A stretch of DNA of 64,000 nt, from assembly GCA_017893485.1 (NCBI GenBank), contig CM030366.1:186603947-186667946 (forward strand). Reading direction: 5' to 3'. The notes under the pieces are model-generated. The model was not told the origin of the DNA, ran no database searches, and worked only from the letters and a program-made list of their open reading frames with translations. Numbering within the stretch: position 1 is the first letter of the stretch; each line of letters begins with the position of its first letter. Made by a program: the position numbers and the translations under genes. The DNA is from Hemerocallis citrina. Taxonomy: Eukaryota; Streptophyta; Magnoliopsida; Asparagales; Asphodelaceae. Below are positions 34,144 through 44,675 of the stretch, one piece after another.

Positions 34144-36797
34144 TCAAGTGCGGGTAGATTGGGAAATCCCCACACTTTGTACATTCTTACAACTCCGTCT
34201 ATTGTGTCCACTCACACCACATTTCGAACATACTTTTCCGCTACTCCACCTTCTCGAGCATCCATGTCATTGCGGATGCGAGTACTCCTAGGCCTCCCCT
34301 TCACCCGATGAGGACTAGAATCAACTATAAGTACCGGTGCGCTTTGGGTAGGCCAATAAGATTCGTCTGGTATAGGATTGAAAGTTGGTGCCCATGTTTT
34401 TGCTAACGAATCCGTAGAGTAGAAGACATCAATGTACGGTTGATAATCAAGCGCACGTGAAGCACATGCCGCTAACACATGAGAGCATGGAACGTGGAAC
34501 AGTTGGAATTTACCACATGTACAAGTTCGGCCCTCTAGGTCCACCGTATGCCAATGTCCACCTTTTTGATATCCACCGTCCATTCTAATGCCCGTTTTCA
34601 CCCCAAAAACACCATCGCGATTATTAAACATTATTGCCTCATGTAAATTAGATTTTTCACGGCGGACATCAATCAGGTCCTGAATCCGGGGTGCCCATAG
34701 TTTACCTTCATTGATAAGTGTCTGCGCGGCTTCACGGCGATCGGTGAAGTACATGTTTAGACGGAAAAATATCTGTTCTGCAATTACGGTGACAGGTAAG
34801 CTACGAACACCTTTAAGAACCGAGTTGAACACTTCGGACAGATTTGTTGTCATTATACCATATCTATGCCCACCATCGGCAGTAAGTGCCCACTTCTCAA
34901 TTGCTTTTTCCTTCACCCAGTTAGCCGCATCAGCATTGCTAGCTTCAAGTTGTGTCATCTTTTTCTCGTACTTTTTCCACTGATTTTGACACGCAATTAC
35001 CTTCAACTTATTCATCAAAAATTTGCAACCAAATTTTTTATGAAAATTGCTAGCAAAATGCCACATACAGTACCGATGATATGCAAATGGTTCCCTCCAC
35101 GTACCAAACTCATTTCCCATTGTTGATAAAATACCGGCATGTCGATCAGAAATGACACAAAGACCTTCACGATCTGTGACAAAGCACCGAATACAATTCA
35201 TAAACCAGGTCCACGTTTCTATGCTTTCACCGTCAACCAGTGCAAATGCAAACGGAAACAACCTCCCATTTGCATCTGGTGAAACCGCAATCAACAAACA
35301 TCCTTTATATTTCCCGTACAAGTGAGTGCCATCTACACTTATAACTGGTCCACATGACTTAAATCCTTCGATGGAAGGACCGAATGCCCGAAAAACACCC
35401 TTAAATGTTTCTATACCCGGACCGGTCGCAATCTTCGCCCAATGTACAGCCATACCCGGATTTGAAGCTTGAATTGCATTGAGTAGATATGGTAATTTAG
35501 TGTACGCTTTTTCAAAAGACCATATAGTTTCTCAATTGCTTTATGTTTTGCCTTTCAAGCTTTCCAATATGAAATTGTGTAATGGAACCTACCCTTCACT
35601 AATCCAATTATGGCTCTTGGTGTTATTGAGAGTTTTTCCTTCACAGTATCCATTATGACCATCGATACGACCGTCGAGTCAATTTTGCTGTGATCCTGAG
35701 TCAATGTAGGATTCACACATGTGTGTACACCTTCAAGCTTTTTCACCACAAAATAATTACGGCCTTTGGAAATAATTGCACGCAAGCGCCATGAATAACC
35801 AACTACATTTTAAAGTGATGGATTTTCTGCAATCTCCTCAGTTGAATGGTTGATGGGCGCGTACTTACATTTTACATAGTATAGACAACGATCTGATTTT
35901 ACCGTCACGAATTCTCTGTAGTTTTTCACGGCGTACATCTTCACTTGATGTTGTAGAGCATCTTTGGTTGGAAATCTTTGACCTATGAAGAGTTCATCCA
36001 AGTTGGAAGAACCAACGGAAGATTGTCCATGTTCATGTATGGTGGCACGGAACATCCATTCACTTGATTGAGATCCACGCATCGCTGCACTTTTGTCCTG
36101 ACTTGGCAACACGCGGGCATTGTTAACCGGCACATCAACATTGACATCAACAACTGGAGCTTCAACGGCAATTCCTCATCATCATCCTTGAGACCGCGTA
36201 CCTCATCTTCTTCCTCTTCGACCAAGTCGTTATTTACAACGCCGTTGTCAAAGTCTTCCATAGCAATGCCAGCTACCAAAATATTTTGTGGCAATGGGGT
36301 CGGATGTACCTGCTCGTATTCGAAGGAGGAAACAGGTTCCGTTGGAGTTGTGCTAGTATCTCCGTCTGTATTTGAAATCTTAGCATGTGACTCTGTAGAT
36401 GGTTTCAAAGTCCTTGTGGGCCTTGGACTTTCGATAACAACTCGTGTAGTATTTGGAAGCCTCGTTTGATCGATATATAACTCAACTATATTCCAACCAC
36501 AACTTGGATGCAGTGTCCTAAGCAACATAGACCTCAGAGAACTGTCACTGTCTATGGGTACCAACATGAAATATGCCCATCCCCTTTACCAGCAAAATAA
36601 CGGGCTCTGAGTTTCACACTCATTTCACTTCTATCCCAATTGGTGACTTCATATATCTTATCTATTAATTATGCGTAACCAAAGTTGGGGATAGCCCAAA
36701 TAATTACCAGTTCAACATCACTATAAGAATATCCACTCTTCGGATCCTTAATTACTTCACCCCTATAATATAACCAAATAGGGATATCAAATTCCAT
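34144..36797 (-). pseudogene. MuDR-type MULE transposase, decayed
   Basis: Candidate start ATG 36797 (MEFDIPIWLYYRGEVIKD), with an N-terminal PB1-like part. An acidic linker follows (NNDLVEEEEDEVRGLKDDDE), then the MuDR N-terminal domain (GQRFPTKDALQHQVKMYAVK, GYSWRLRAIISKGRNYFVVK). Frame breaks occur near 36650, 35980-36130, 35805 and 35500. From 35453 down, a 413-codon open stretch holds the DDE core (PVISVDGTHLYGKYKGCLL, then LCVISDRHAGIL) and the SWIM zinc finger CTCGKFQLFHVPCSHVLAAC (CxC...CxH). After a one-base shift near 34230 comes a CCHC knuckle, CSKCGVSGHNRRSC. The protein would bind the terminal repeats and cut and paste the element. It is convergent with the PMD gene. Confidence 0.92.
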
Positions 36798-37092
36798 ACC
36801 TATGCATAAAAATTCAAACATATTCAAGTCATTCACTACTCAAAATAAGCACAACATTGGAATACATATCAAACATAAGGTTAAGATGATAATACCTTCA
36901 AATTAAACCAAAAAACCATTAGCAAAAAATTCGTTGTGGATGAAGACTGCAAATGAGAGTGGGTGTCAGGAGGTGATGTATGGAATTTTAGAGGACTCAA
37001 ATGGTTGGAATTTTTTAATTTTGGGATCTAGGGTTTGTGGGTAACAGGAGCGATGAGAGAGAGACAAGTTTACGAATCGGAAGGGGTAGGAG

Positions 37093-37495
37093 AGAGGAGA
37101 AAGGGTTTTTCGATTATAGGAAGCTGTGCAAAATGATTGTAACTGATGTTATTCTTCACAATAACGGCATCGGTATAATCTATGTCATTTTCTCACAGAA
37201 CAGAGAGAACGACATCAGTTACTTTCAATTTGCAATTCTCTCTCGAGTCACAATTGATACTGTACGATCTTTAGACAAAAATAAGCTATGCCGTTATTCT
37301 GAATAACGGCACGACACTTTTTTTAAAAAGAGATGCCGTTATTGGGAAGAACGGCATCGAAATAACTTATGCCGTTTTTCCCAATAACGTTTGTTGCTGA
37401 CGTGTCCTAAACAAGGGTATATCCCTAATTGTTTTGGGAAGTAGGGCAAGTCGGTAATTATTTTCAAAAAAGGGGGCAGTGCGGCAAATTTTTCT
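37093..37495. repeat. Right terminal inverted repeat of the MULE
   Basis: Complement of 30043-30445 with scattered differences. It contains palindromes at about 37130-37215 and 37290-37390 and the motif TGACGTGTCC near 37395. Confidence 0.88.
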
Positions 37496-37729
37496 ACTTT
37501 GCATGCCCCAACTACCTTCATCTACAATAACTTCTTCCCTTGTACTGCAAAAGCACATTAATTTTTGAGTTTTGACCACATCTCTGTTCTTCTTTCCTGA
37601 ATAATACCACATCCTTCCTTTTGGAGCTGTTGATTCCTGCTCTGTGTAAAAAGTGTATGCCTTGCTTGTACAGTTTCATCAATGACCAACAACATAGTGA
37701 CAATCCTTTTGAAGATGTAATGATGCTAT

Positions 37730-37911
37730 CAGGGCAAGCCATGAGTTCCCGGGGACCCAAGGCAAAAGGCCCAATAATTATTTTTGGGGACCCCTAATTA
37801 CAATATAATAATTTTACGCTTAAAATACGTGCCTATATTCCCCTTGTAAATATAGGCACGTATTTTGAGCGTAAAATTATTATATTGGCCTCAAGGTAGG
37901 GGCTGACCCTG
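37730..37911. mobile_element. hAT-type MITE with a near-perfect 38-bp hairpin
   Basis: Begins CAGGGCAAGCCATGAG and ends GGGGCTGACCCTG, like 24140-24334. Inside, 37802-37839 and 37849-37886 are inverted copies (37 of 38 positions, the odd one giving a G-U pair in RNA) around a 9-nt loop. The 8-bp flanks GATGCTAT and CCCATTGA differ, so no TSD is claimed. Confidence 0.8.
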
Positions 37912-37924
37912 CCCATTGATTGCA

Positions 37925-38934
37925 CCGACTGCATGTTCATAATTGATTAAAATAAAATATTAACATGCCGAGGTAATAATGGTATGACTTAGTAGTGAAC
38001 AATATAGGGGAGTGTACTCAGAAGGGGGCCATGTTTCCCGTAATAGTGACTTCATGTTTACAAGTTTACATGTTTGTCATTTACAAGTTTACATGATTCC
38101 CATTTACACGTTTACATGTTTCCTATTTACATGACATGATTTCTGATACTGTCACTGCACGATCCTAGTACATAATCCTGTAGAATTCACCACTTGAGTC
38201 CAAACGTTTATTTGATTGTTATGCACCCGAACCTATGGTATGTGACACAGGATTGCGTGCATTAGATATGTTAATAAAAGATTGATAGATTAAAGATTAA
38301 CATTATGCATTAACATGTTTTTCGATTTCATGAATTCCTATTTAAATGTTTCCTGAATACATGATTCTTGATTTCTGAGTAATTGTACCCTTGAGACTTG
38401 ATTCACTTGTCACTTGCATTACACACAATCATGTTATTTTAGAAATTGCATTCTTTCCATGTTATACATTGTTTTTCGTTATTATATTACTTGTTACTAC
38501 TTATCATCCATAACTTGCTCTAACGGACCCCCCCCCCCCCCCCCCCCCCCCCAACCTGTAAATGTTGAGTTTGCAAGTATCGAAGAGGAACCAATAGAAA
38601 GACATGGCGATCAAATCTTCTAGAGGATGGAGTCAGATTTAGCTTGCATTAGTTTATCTTGTTTTATGCTTTTCCCAAGTTACTATTGTTATTAATTCAT
38701 ACATTGTATATCCTGGCGTTTAGACCCGAAGTTTATGTTTCTAGATGTTGGTTATTTTGTGAATTACATAACTTTATTCCCTGTTTATGTGATTTTTTTA
38801 TTTTGTGTGGTTGTGATCATGATTATATTGTTGAATTATAACCGTACATCTTATGAATGTGTATATCATTCGTTGGGCTTTAGTTGCGTGCTTGTACTTC
38901 CGTACTTTGGGAAGAGGGGCGTGACACTTCCACT
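37925..38934 (+). repeat. Gypsy-type LTR remnant (3' part)
   Basis: Homologous in order to about 62420-63499: GCCGAGGTAATAATGG/GCCGGGGTTTAAGGG near the start, a low-complexity stretch of TTTACATG units (38050-38135), GACCCGAAGTTTATGTTT, and the end GGGAAGAGGGGCGTGACA. A run of 25 C (38528-38552) lies inside. No gene. Confidence 0.72.
38528..38552. repeat. C25 homopolymer
   Basis: Twenty-five consecutive C residues; exact length is unreliable. Confidence 0.9.
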
Positions 38935-38936
38935 TG

Positions 38937-39510
38937 TTGCAAACTTCCCTGTCCATCTTCCTTATTTTTGTGCCTGATTTCTTCTTCCAAAACAACAGTT
39001 ACAACTTCGTCGAAGACTAGATAGTCAATCAGGATATTATTCGTTAGGTTAATGATGAGTTGGTCATACAAGTCAGGTAAACATTGAAGATTGTCTCTAT
39101 TTTGTAACCCATTGATGTAAGTTGCGAAAATAGAGTATTCAAAGTATTAATGTGGTTGGTCACCGATGTCAATTCTTCCATTCGAAGAGTGTGCAGTCTT
39201 CTCTTTAAGAAGATCTTGCTGTGAAGTGACTCGGCCTCGTACAGTCAGAGTATCCCAAATCTCCTTTGTCGTCTTCTTTTCCATCACACTGGATAACACT
39301 CCATCGGCTAGTGCCAATTGCGGATCGGCAATTGCGTTGCCGTTCATCTCGTTCCACTTGCCTTTGTCGGTGATCTCTGCGGGCCTATCTCCAATTCCTG
39401 CCAAGAAATTGTCATTCCTCAAGGTTGCTTTGATCTTTATTTTCCACAATAAGAAATTACACGTGTTGAATTTCTCAACATGAAACTTTGTTGTTGTTGA
39501 CATTTTTGTT
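38937..39510 (-). pseudogene. Copia gag fragment
   Basis: Minus strand from about 39510: KFHVEKFNTCNFLLWKIKIK, then ADGVLSSVMEKKTTKEIWDT, a UBN2/copia gag signature. A stop lies at 39147 (after GDQPH). The same frame continues as INGLQNRDNLQCLPDLYDQL and stays gag-like (LNDNNILIDYLVF type) to about 38940, where the LTR end at 38934 cuts it. The protease and pol are missing. Confidence 0.85.
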
Positions 39511-39537
39511 TCACACATCGCAACCAAAACTCTGATC

Positions 39538-40050
39538 CAATTATTAGGGAAGTTTATGGGCAGAAGCTAGCTCACAACTAAACTAAAATTGAGAAAGTGA
39601 AGATAAAGTGAACACATATATTTTACGTGGACAACCCCCAAAGGAGATGGGGTACAAACCACAAGCAAGTGTAGCAGAATTTCACTATTGCAAGTAGGGA
39701 CTATAGTACTTTCTCTCTAATTATAAGGAGAGAACAATTTCACTCTCTTATAGTAGGAGAAACAACTCTCTCACATATTTGAGAAAAATACAAAGTAGAC
39801 AAACTACCCCTAAGGAGATGCAATATTATCTCTCTTGAGAAAATTCTTAACTCTTGTACTACTCTGTTTTCTCTTAATCATCTTTCTTCTTCTTTCTCAT
39901 TTCTGCTACATCCTCCTTCTTTTGACGCCCTCGTTATATAGCCAATGGTAGGAGGGTTTTTTATTATCATTTTAATTGTTTTTCTTCTTTTTTTTCAAAG
40001 GTGCGGTACCAAATTCGGTGCAGACCTTTTGACAAAAAGGGGCTGTCAAC
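39538..40050 (-). repeat. Copia LTR next to the gag fragment
   Basis: On the minus strand the LTR end (CTTCCCTAATAAT) precedes TGGATCAGAG, a primer-binding site slightly off consensus, which lies just before the gag start. The outer LTR boundary is unclear; it stops before the MULE at 40063. A TATATAACGAGG-like box (minus, near 39935) may be its TATA. Confidence 0.65.
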
Positions 40051-40062
40051 ACAATGTGTCAT

Positions 40063-41271
40063 GAATTTTTTCCGTACTGACCCACTTTTTGAAAATATTG
40101 ACCAAACAGACCCACTTACAAAAATATTTACCCTACTGTTCCAGTTTTGGACACGTCAGCATAAAACGCTATTGGCAATAACAACATCAAATAGAAATAA
40201 CAACATATGTTATTTTGATGTCGTTGTTGCCAATAGCGGCACCTGTAAATTTATTTTTTCTGTTGCCGCTATTAGAAGTAACGACATCAATACATATCGT
40301 ATTCATTTAGGAGTTCTATGACTTGAGAAAAAAGTTGTAAGTGAAAATCGCTTATAAATGATGCCGTTATTCCCAGTAACGACATAATTAGCCTGATGCC
40401 GCTATTGGCAATAGCGGTATCAGTTAATCCACAATGTACTCCAAATTTCGAGCAGGTGCATCAACTTTAAACATTTTTCGACCTCAATGCAGTCAATATC
40501 TCTCAAACCTCAAAACATGAAAGTTGTCGAGCTTTGTCTTGATGTTCCATAGAATTTTGAATCATCTCAATCGGAGTTCAGATGATAATGTTATGCCAAG
40601 ATTACATAGCGATATCGAAATTATCCAGAAATATGGAGTACGTTGTGGATTATACTAATGCCATTATTGCTAATAGCGGCATCAGGCTAATTATACCATT
40701 GTTGGGAATAGCGGCATCAGTTATAAGCGATTTCACTTATAATTTTCTCTGGATAGTTTTGACATTACAACGTAATATGTGCATAACTTTATTATCCGAA
40801 CTCCATTTGAGATGATTCAAAATGCTATGGAACGCCAAGAAAAATATCTACAACTTTCTTTTTTTTAGTTTTGAGAGATATTGGTTGTACCAAGGTCAAA
40901 ATTGGACTTGAAGTTGGTGTACCTGCAAGAAATTTGGAGTACACTGTGGATTGTACTGATGTCGTTATTGCCAATAGCGGCATCAGGCTAATTATGTCAT
41001 TATTGGAAATAGCGGCATCAATTATAAGCAATTTTCACTTACTATTTTTTTCTCAAGTCATAGAAATCCTAAGCGAATGCGAGCGCAGATGATTTTTTTT
41101 AATTTACAGGTGAAGCTATTGACAACAACGGTATCAAAATAACAGATGTCGTTATTGCCAATAACGTTTTATGCCGATGTGTCCAAAACTAAGTCAGTTT
41201 GGTAAATATTTTTGAAAGTGGGTCAGTTTGGTTAATATTTTCAAAAGGTGGGTCATTACAGAAAAAAATTC
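40063..41271. mobile_element. Foldback MULE-type element, long arms
   Basis: Left start GAATTTTTTCCGTACTGACC and, complemented from the right, GAATTTTTTTCTGTAATGACC. The two arms pair over almost the whole element (about 40063-40660 and 40680-41271). They include the ~30-bp head repeats, GGACACGTCAGCATAAAACG, palindromes of the type GCCGCTATTGGCAATAGCGG or CCGTTATT...AATAACGAC, and a non-palindromic inner section (CCACA(A/G)TGTACTCCAAATTTC). Flanks ATGTGTCAT and ATGTGGTGT match at 6 of 9 positions. No coding capacity; short ORFs are by-products of the arms. Confidence 0.82.
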
Positions 41272-41404
41272 ATGTGGTGTGTGGGGCCCTCCTCCCCATA
41301 CTACCACCACAAACCTTTGCCCCAATTCAAGAATACAAACACACAACTTTTTCAGTTTCAACTTCTCCATCTCTCTCGCTTTCCCCTTCATCTCAACTCC
41401 TCCC

Positions 41405-41676
41405 ATGGAGCTGCCATCAGTGCTACTTGTTAAAGTACTAGCCCTCTTGCAATCCTTCCCGCTCCCTTTTTTAACTACTTCATCAACAATTAATGCGACA
41501 TATCACCTTTCTCTTCTTTCCTTCAAAGCTTCAATCTCAAACGACTCTCTTAAAGCATTAAGCTCATGGAACCAAACTATCCACTTCTGCCGCTGGTGAG
41601 GAGTCAAGTGCGAAGCTCTCAAACACCCGAATAGGGTCACATTCCTCGACCTCAACTCTCTAAAATTATCAGGCTC
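41405..41676 (+). pseudogene. LRR receptor-like kinase, signal peptide and LRRNT (EFR/Xa21 class), first piece
   Basis: ATG 41405 (MELPSVLLVKVLALLQSFPL) gives a plausible signal peptide. It is followed by the LRR N-terminal domain: LSLLSFKASISNDSLKALSS, then WNQTIHFCRW, a TGA, then GVKCEALKHPNRVTFLDLNS. The expected Cys pair (FCRW, VKC) is present. The Tat element starts at 41677 and the gene resumes at 54580. One in-frame stop (41597) already breaks it. Confidence 0.88.
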
Positions 41677-42183
41677 TGATGTTGTTTGTTTTTGGGGTGT
41701 GGGGGCAACAGGTGTGAGTTCTTGTAATTTGTGTAGCAGAAGACGTGAGACTGGCGTTGATCCGATCCTAGCCTGTAGGATCAGCTTGGGAGTAGCAGGA
41801 GAGAGGTGGAGCGGCTCGGATCCAGTATCTCGGCTTGAGTCTTTGAGGCTCAGCTCGGTTTTTTGTACCTGCACACTGCCTAGAAACAGTGGAAGAAGTC
41901 CCGGTGACAGATCATTTGACGATCTAGTCAGTCACTGAGAAAGCAACAGTAGCTAGGGTTTAGGTAGGGAAACATTTATTACCTTCAGAAGTGAGGAGGG
42001 CGTCTGGTATTTATAGGCCGTGGTAAACGGGTCTGAGACCCTAACAGACCGGGTCAGACTTGTTCGCCTGTGAGCCTGAATGGGCTGAAGCCCATTTGAC
42101 TCGTTTGACTTGATGATCACAGGGGAGAGAACTCTGAGGAAATCTGGTGGTCCAGATAGGGCCACGTCACTTACCCCATATCA
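41677..42183 (-). repeat. Tat element 3' LTR
   Basis: 507 bp, from TGATGTTGTTTGTTTTTGGGG to CCCCATATCA. The polypurine tract lies just inside at about 42184-42198. Confidence 0.92.
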
Positions 42184-42496
42184 GGAGCCCCCCACTCCTG
42201 GAGGGTGGCATAAGCTAGCCGTGGAGTAGTCTGTCCCCGTCGGAAGAGTGGAGCGGTGTGTCTAGAGAGTATGGCTCGTAGCTTCTTGGAGTGGTAAGTG
42301 GGGTAGGACGAAGGAGATCCTCTGAAGGAAGAGGCATTGAGGGTCGGGGACTGATGGTCGGGAGCCGAACATCGAGCGCCGAACCGAGCCTGTGGGGGCC
42401 AGGAATTTGGCTTGAGGTTTATGAACGGTGCTTCGAAGGCCGAGCGTCGAGCCCCTATGCACTCGGATGCCGAGGCTTACTGCCGAGCATCGAGCC

Positions 42497-44595
42497 CCGA
42501 AGCTTGTAGTTAAAGCTAAGGAGCGGCTCGAGGTTACTGCCGAGCATCGAGCCCCCCAGTTTGAGAAAGGTTGGGGGCGGCTCGGAATCTCTACCGAGCA
42601 TTGAGCTCCAAGCTTGTTATAAAAGCTAGGGGGTGGCTCGGAATCACTGCTGAGTGTCGAACCCCTAACCTTGCTGTAAAAGCTAGGGGTGGCTCGAGGT
42701 CAATGCAGAGCGTCGAGCCCCCCAGCTTGCTGTAAAAGCTAGTGGGTGGCTCGGAATCGCTGCCGAGCGTCGAGCCCCCAAGCTTGTTGTAAAAGCTAGG
42801 GTGTGGTTCGGAATCTTTACCGACCGTCGAGACCCCAAGCTTGTTGTAAAAGCTAGGGGATGGCTCGAGGTCACTGCCGAGCGTCGAGCCCTCCAGCCTT
42901 CTATAAAAACTAGGGGATGGCTCGAGGTCAATGCCGAGCATCGAGCCCCCCAGCTTGCTATAAAATCTAGAGGGTGGCTCGGAATCGCTGCCGGGCGTCA
43001 AGCCCCCAAGTTTGTTGTAAAATCTAGGGTGTGGCTCGGAATCGCTATCGACCGTCAAGCCCCAAGCTTGTTGTAAAAGCTAAGCGATGGCTCAAGGTCA
43101 CTGCCGAGCGTCAAGCCCCCCAGCTTGTTGTGAAAGCTAGGGGATGGCTCGGGATCGCTATCGACCGTCGAGCCCCCAAGCTTGCTGTAAAATCTTGGGG
43201 ATGGTTTGAGGTCACTGGCGAGCATCGAGCACCCCAACTTGCCATAAAAGCTAGGGGATGGCTCAGGTCGCTACCAACCGTCGAGCTCGGCTCGGGTCGC
43301 TACCAACCGTCGAGCCTCCAAGCTTGTTGTAAAAGCTAGGGGATGACTCGAGGTCACTGCCGAGCATCGAGCCCCCCCAGCTTGCTGTAAAAGCTAGGGA
43401 TGGCTCAGGATCGCTACCGACCGTCGAGCCCCTAAGCTTGCTGTAAAAGCTAGGGGATGGTTCGAGGTCTCTGCCGAGCGTCAAGCACCCCAGCTTGCTG
43501 TAAAAGCTAGGGGATGGCTTGGAATCACTACCGACCGTCGAGCCCCCAAGCTTGCTGCAAAAGCTAGGGGATGGTTCGAGGTCACTGCCAAGCATCGAGC
43601 CCCCTGCTTGCTGTAAAAGTTAGGGATGGCTCGGGATCACTACCGACCGTCGAGTCCCCAAGCTTGCTGTAAAAGCAAGGGAATGGTTCGAGGTCACTAC
43701 CGAGCATCGAGCCCTCCAGCTTGCTGTAAAACCTAGGGGATGGTTCAAGGTTACTGCCGAGCGTTGAGCCCCCCCAGCTTGTTGTAAAAGCTAGTGGATG
43801 GGTCGAGGTTACTGCCAAGCATCGAGCCCCCCAACTTTCTGTCAAAGCTAGGGATGGCTCGGGATCGCTGCCGACCGTCGAGCGCCCAAACTTGCTGTAA
43901 AAGCTATGGGATGGCTCGAGGTCACTGCCAAGCATCGAGCCCCCCAGCTTGCTGTAAAAGCTAGGGGATGGCTCGGGATCGCTACCGACCGTTGAGCCCC
44001 CAAGCTTGCTGTAAAAGCTAGAGGATGGCGCGAGGTTACTGCCGAGCGTCGAGCCCCCCAGCTTGTTGTAAAAGCTAGGGAGTGGCTCGGGGTCACTATC
44101 GAGAATAGAGCCCCCAAGCTTGTTGTAAAAGCTAGGGTGTGGCTCGGAATTGCTACCGACTGTCGAGCCCCCAAGTTTGCTGTAAAAGATAGGGGATGGC
44201 TCGAGGTCACGGCCGAGCGTTGAGCCCCCCAGCTTGCTGTAAAAGCTAGGGGATGGCTCGGGATCGCTATCGATCGTCGAGCCCCCAAGCTTGTTGTAAA
44301 AGCTAGGGGATGGCTCGAGGTTACTGCCGAGCGTCGAGCCGCCCAGCTTGCTGTAATAGCTAGGGGATGGCTCGGGATCTCTACCGACCGTCGAGCCCCC
44401 AAGCTTGCTGTAAAAGCTAAGGGATGACTCGAGGTCAATACCGAGCGTCGAGCACCCCAGCTTGCTGTAAAAGCTAAGGCGTGGCTCGAGATTGCTACCG
44501 ACCGTAAAGCCCCCAAGCTTGCTGTAAAAGCTAGGGGATGACTCGTGCTTGTTGCCGAGCATCGAGCCCCCCAGCTTACTATAAAAGCTAGGAAG
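42497..44595. repeat. 57-bp tandem repeat array (about 36 copies) in the Tat 3' region
   Basis: Monomer: CAAGCTTG(C/T)TGTAAAAGCT, AGGGGATGGCTCGAGGTCAC, then TGCCGAGCGTCGAGCCCCC. Successive AAGCTTG starts at 42780, 42837 and onward are 57 bp apart. Two variants alternate for much of the array, TGCCGAGC(A/G)TCGAGCCCCCC and TACCGACCGTCGAGCCCCC, giving a 114-bp dimer. Because 57 is divisible by 3, the minus strand stays open for up to 326 codons as a 19-residue repeat (SFYSKLGGSTVGSDPEPSP); this is not evidence of a protein. Confidence 0.93.
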
Positions 44596-44675
44596 TTGTA
44601 TATGATGCTGACATCATGGGGGTGGAATTCGAGGCGTTTGAAATCCTAGTGGCTGTTAGATCTTGATGATCAAGA

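Larger units (their letters stand above)
30043..37495. mobile_element. Full-length Mutator-like element with PMD gene and MuDR-type transposase
   Basis: Termini are inverted: AGAAAAATTTGCCGTACT at the left and AGAAAAATTTGCCGCACT complemented from the right. Arms of about 400 bp (30043-30445 and 37093-37495) carry palindromes such as TGCCGTTATT...AATAACGGCA and CAACAAACGTTATTGG. Inside are two convergent genes, a plant mobile domain protein on plus and a MULE transposase on minus, with a third cluster of the same palindromes between their 3' ends. No clean 9-bp TSD is visible (AGTACTGCA versus ACTTTGCAT). Both genes carry stops, so this copy is probably inactive. Confidence 0.88.

Noticed and set aside
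42591..44562. Minus-strand ORFs encoding a 19-residue repeat protein
   Set aside because: They follow from a 57-bp tandem repeat; both strands and other frames are partly open too, and the array lies in the 3' non-coding region of a Tat element.
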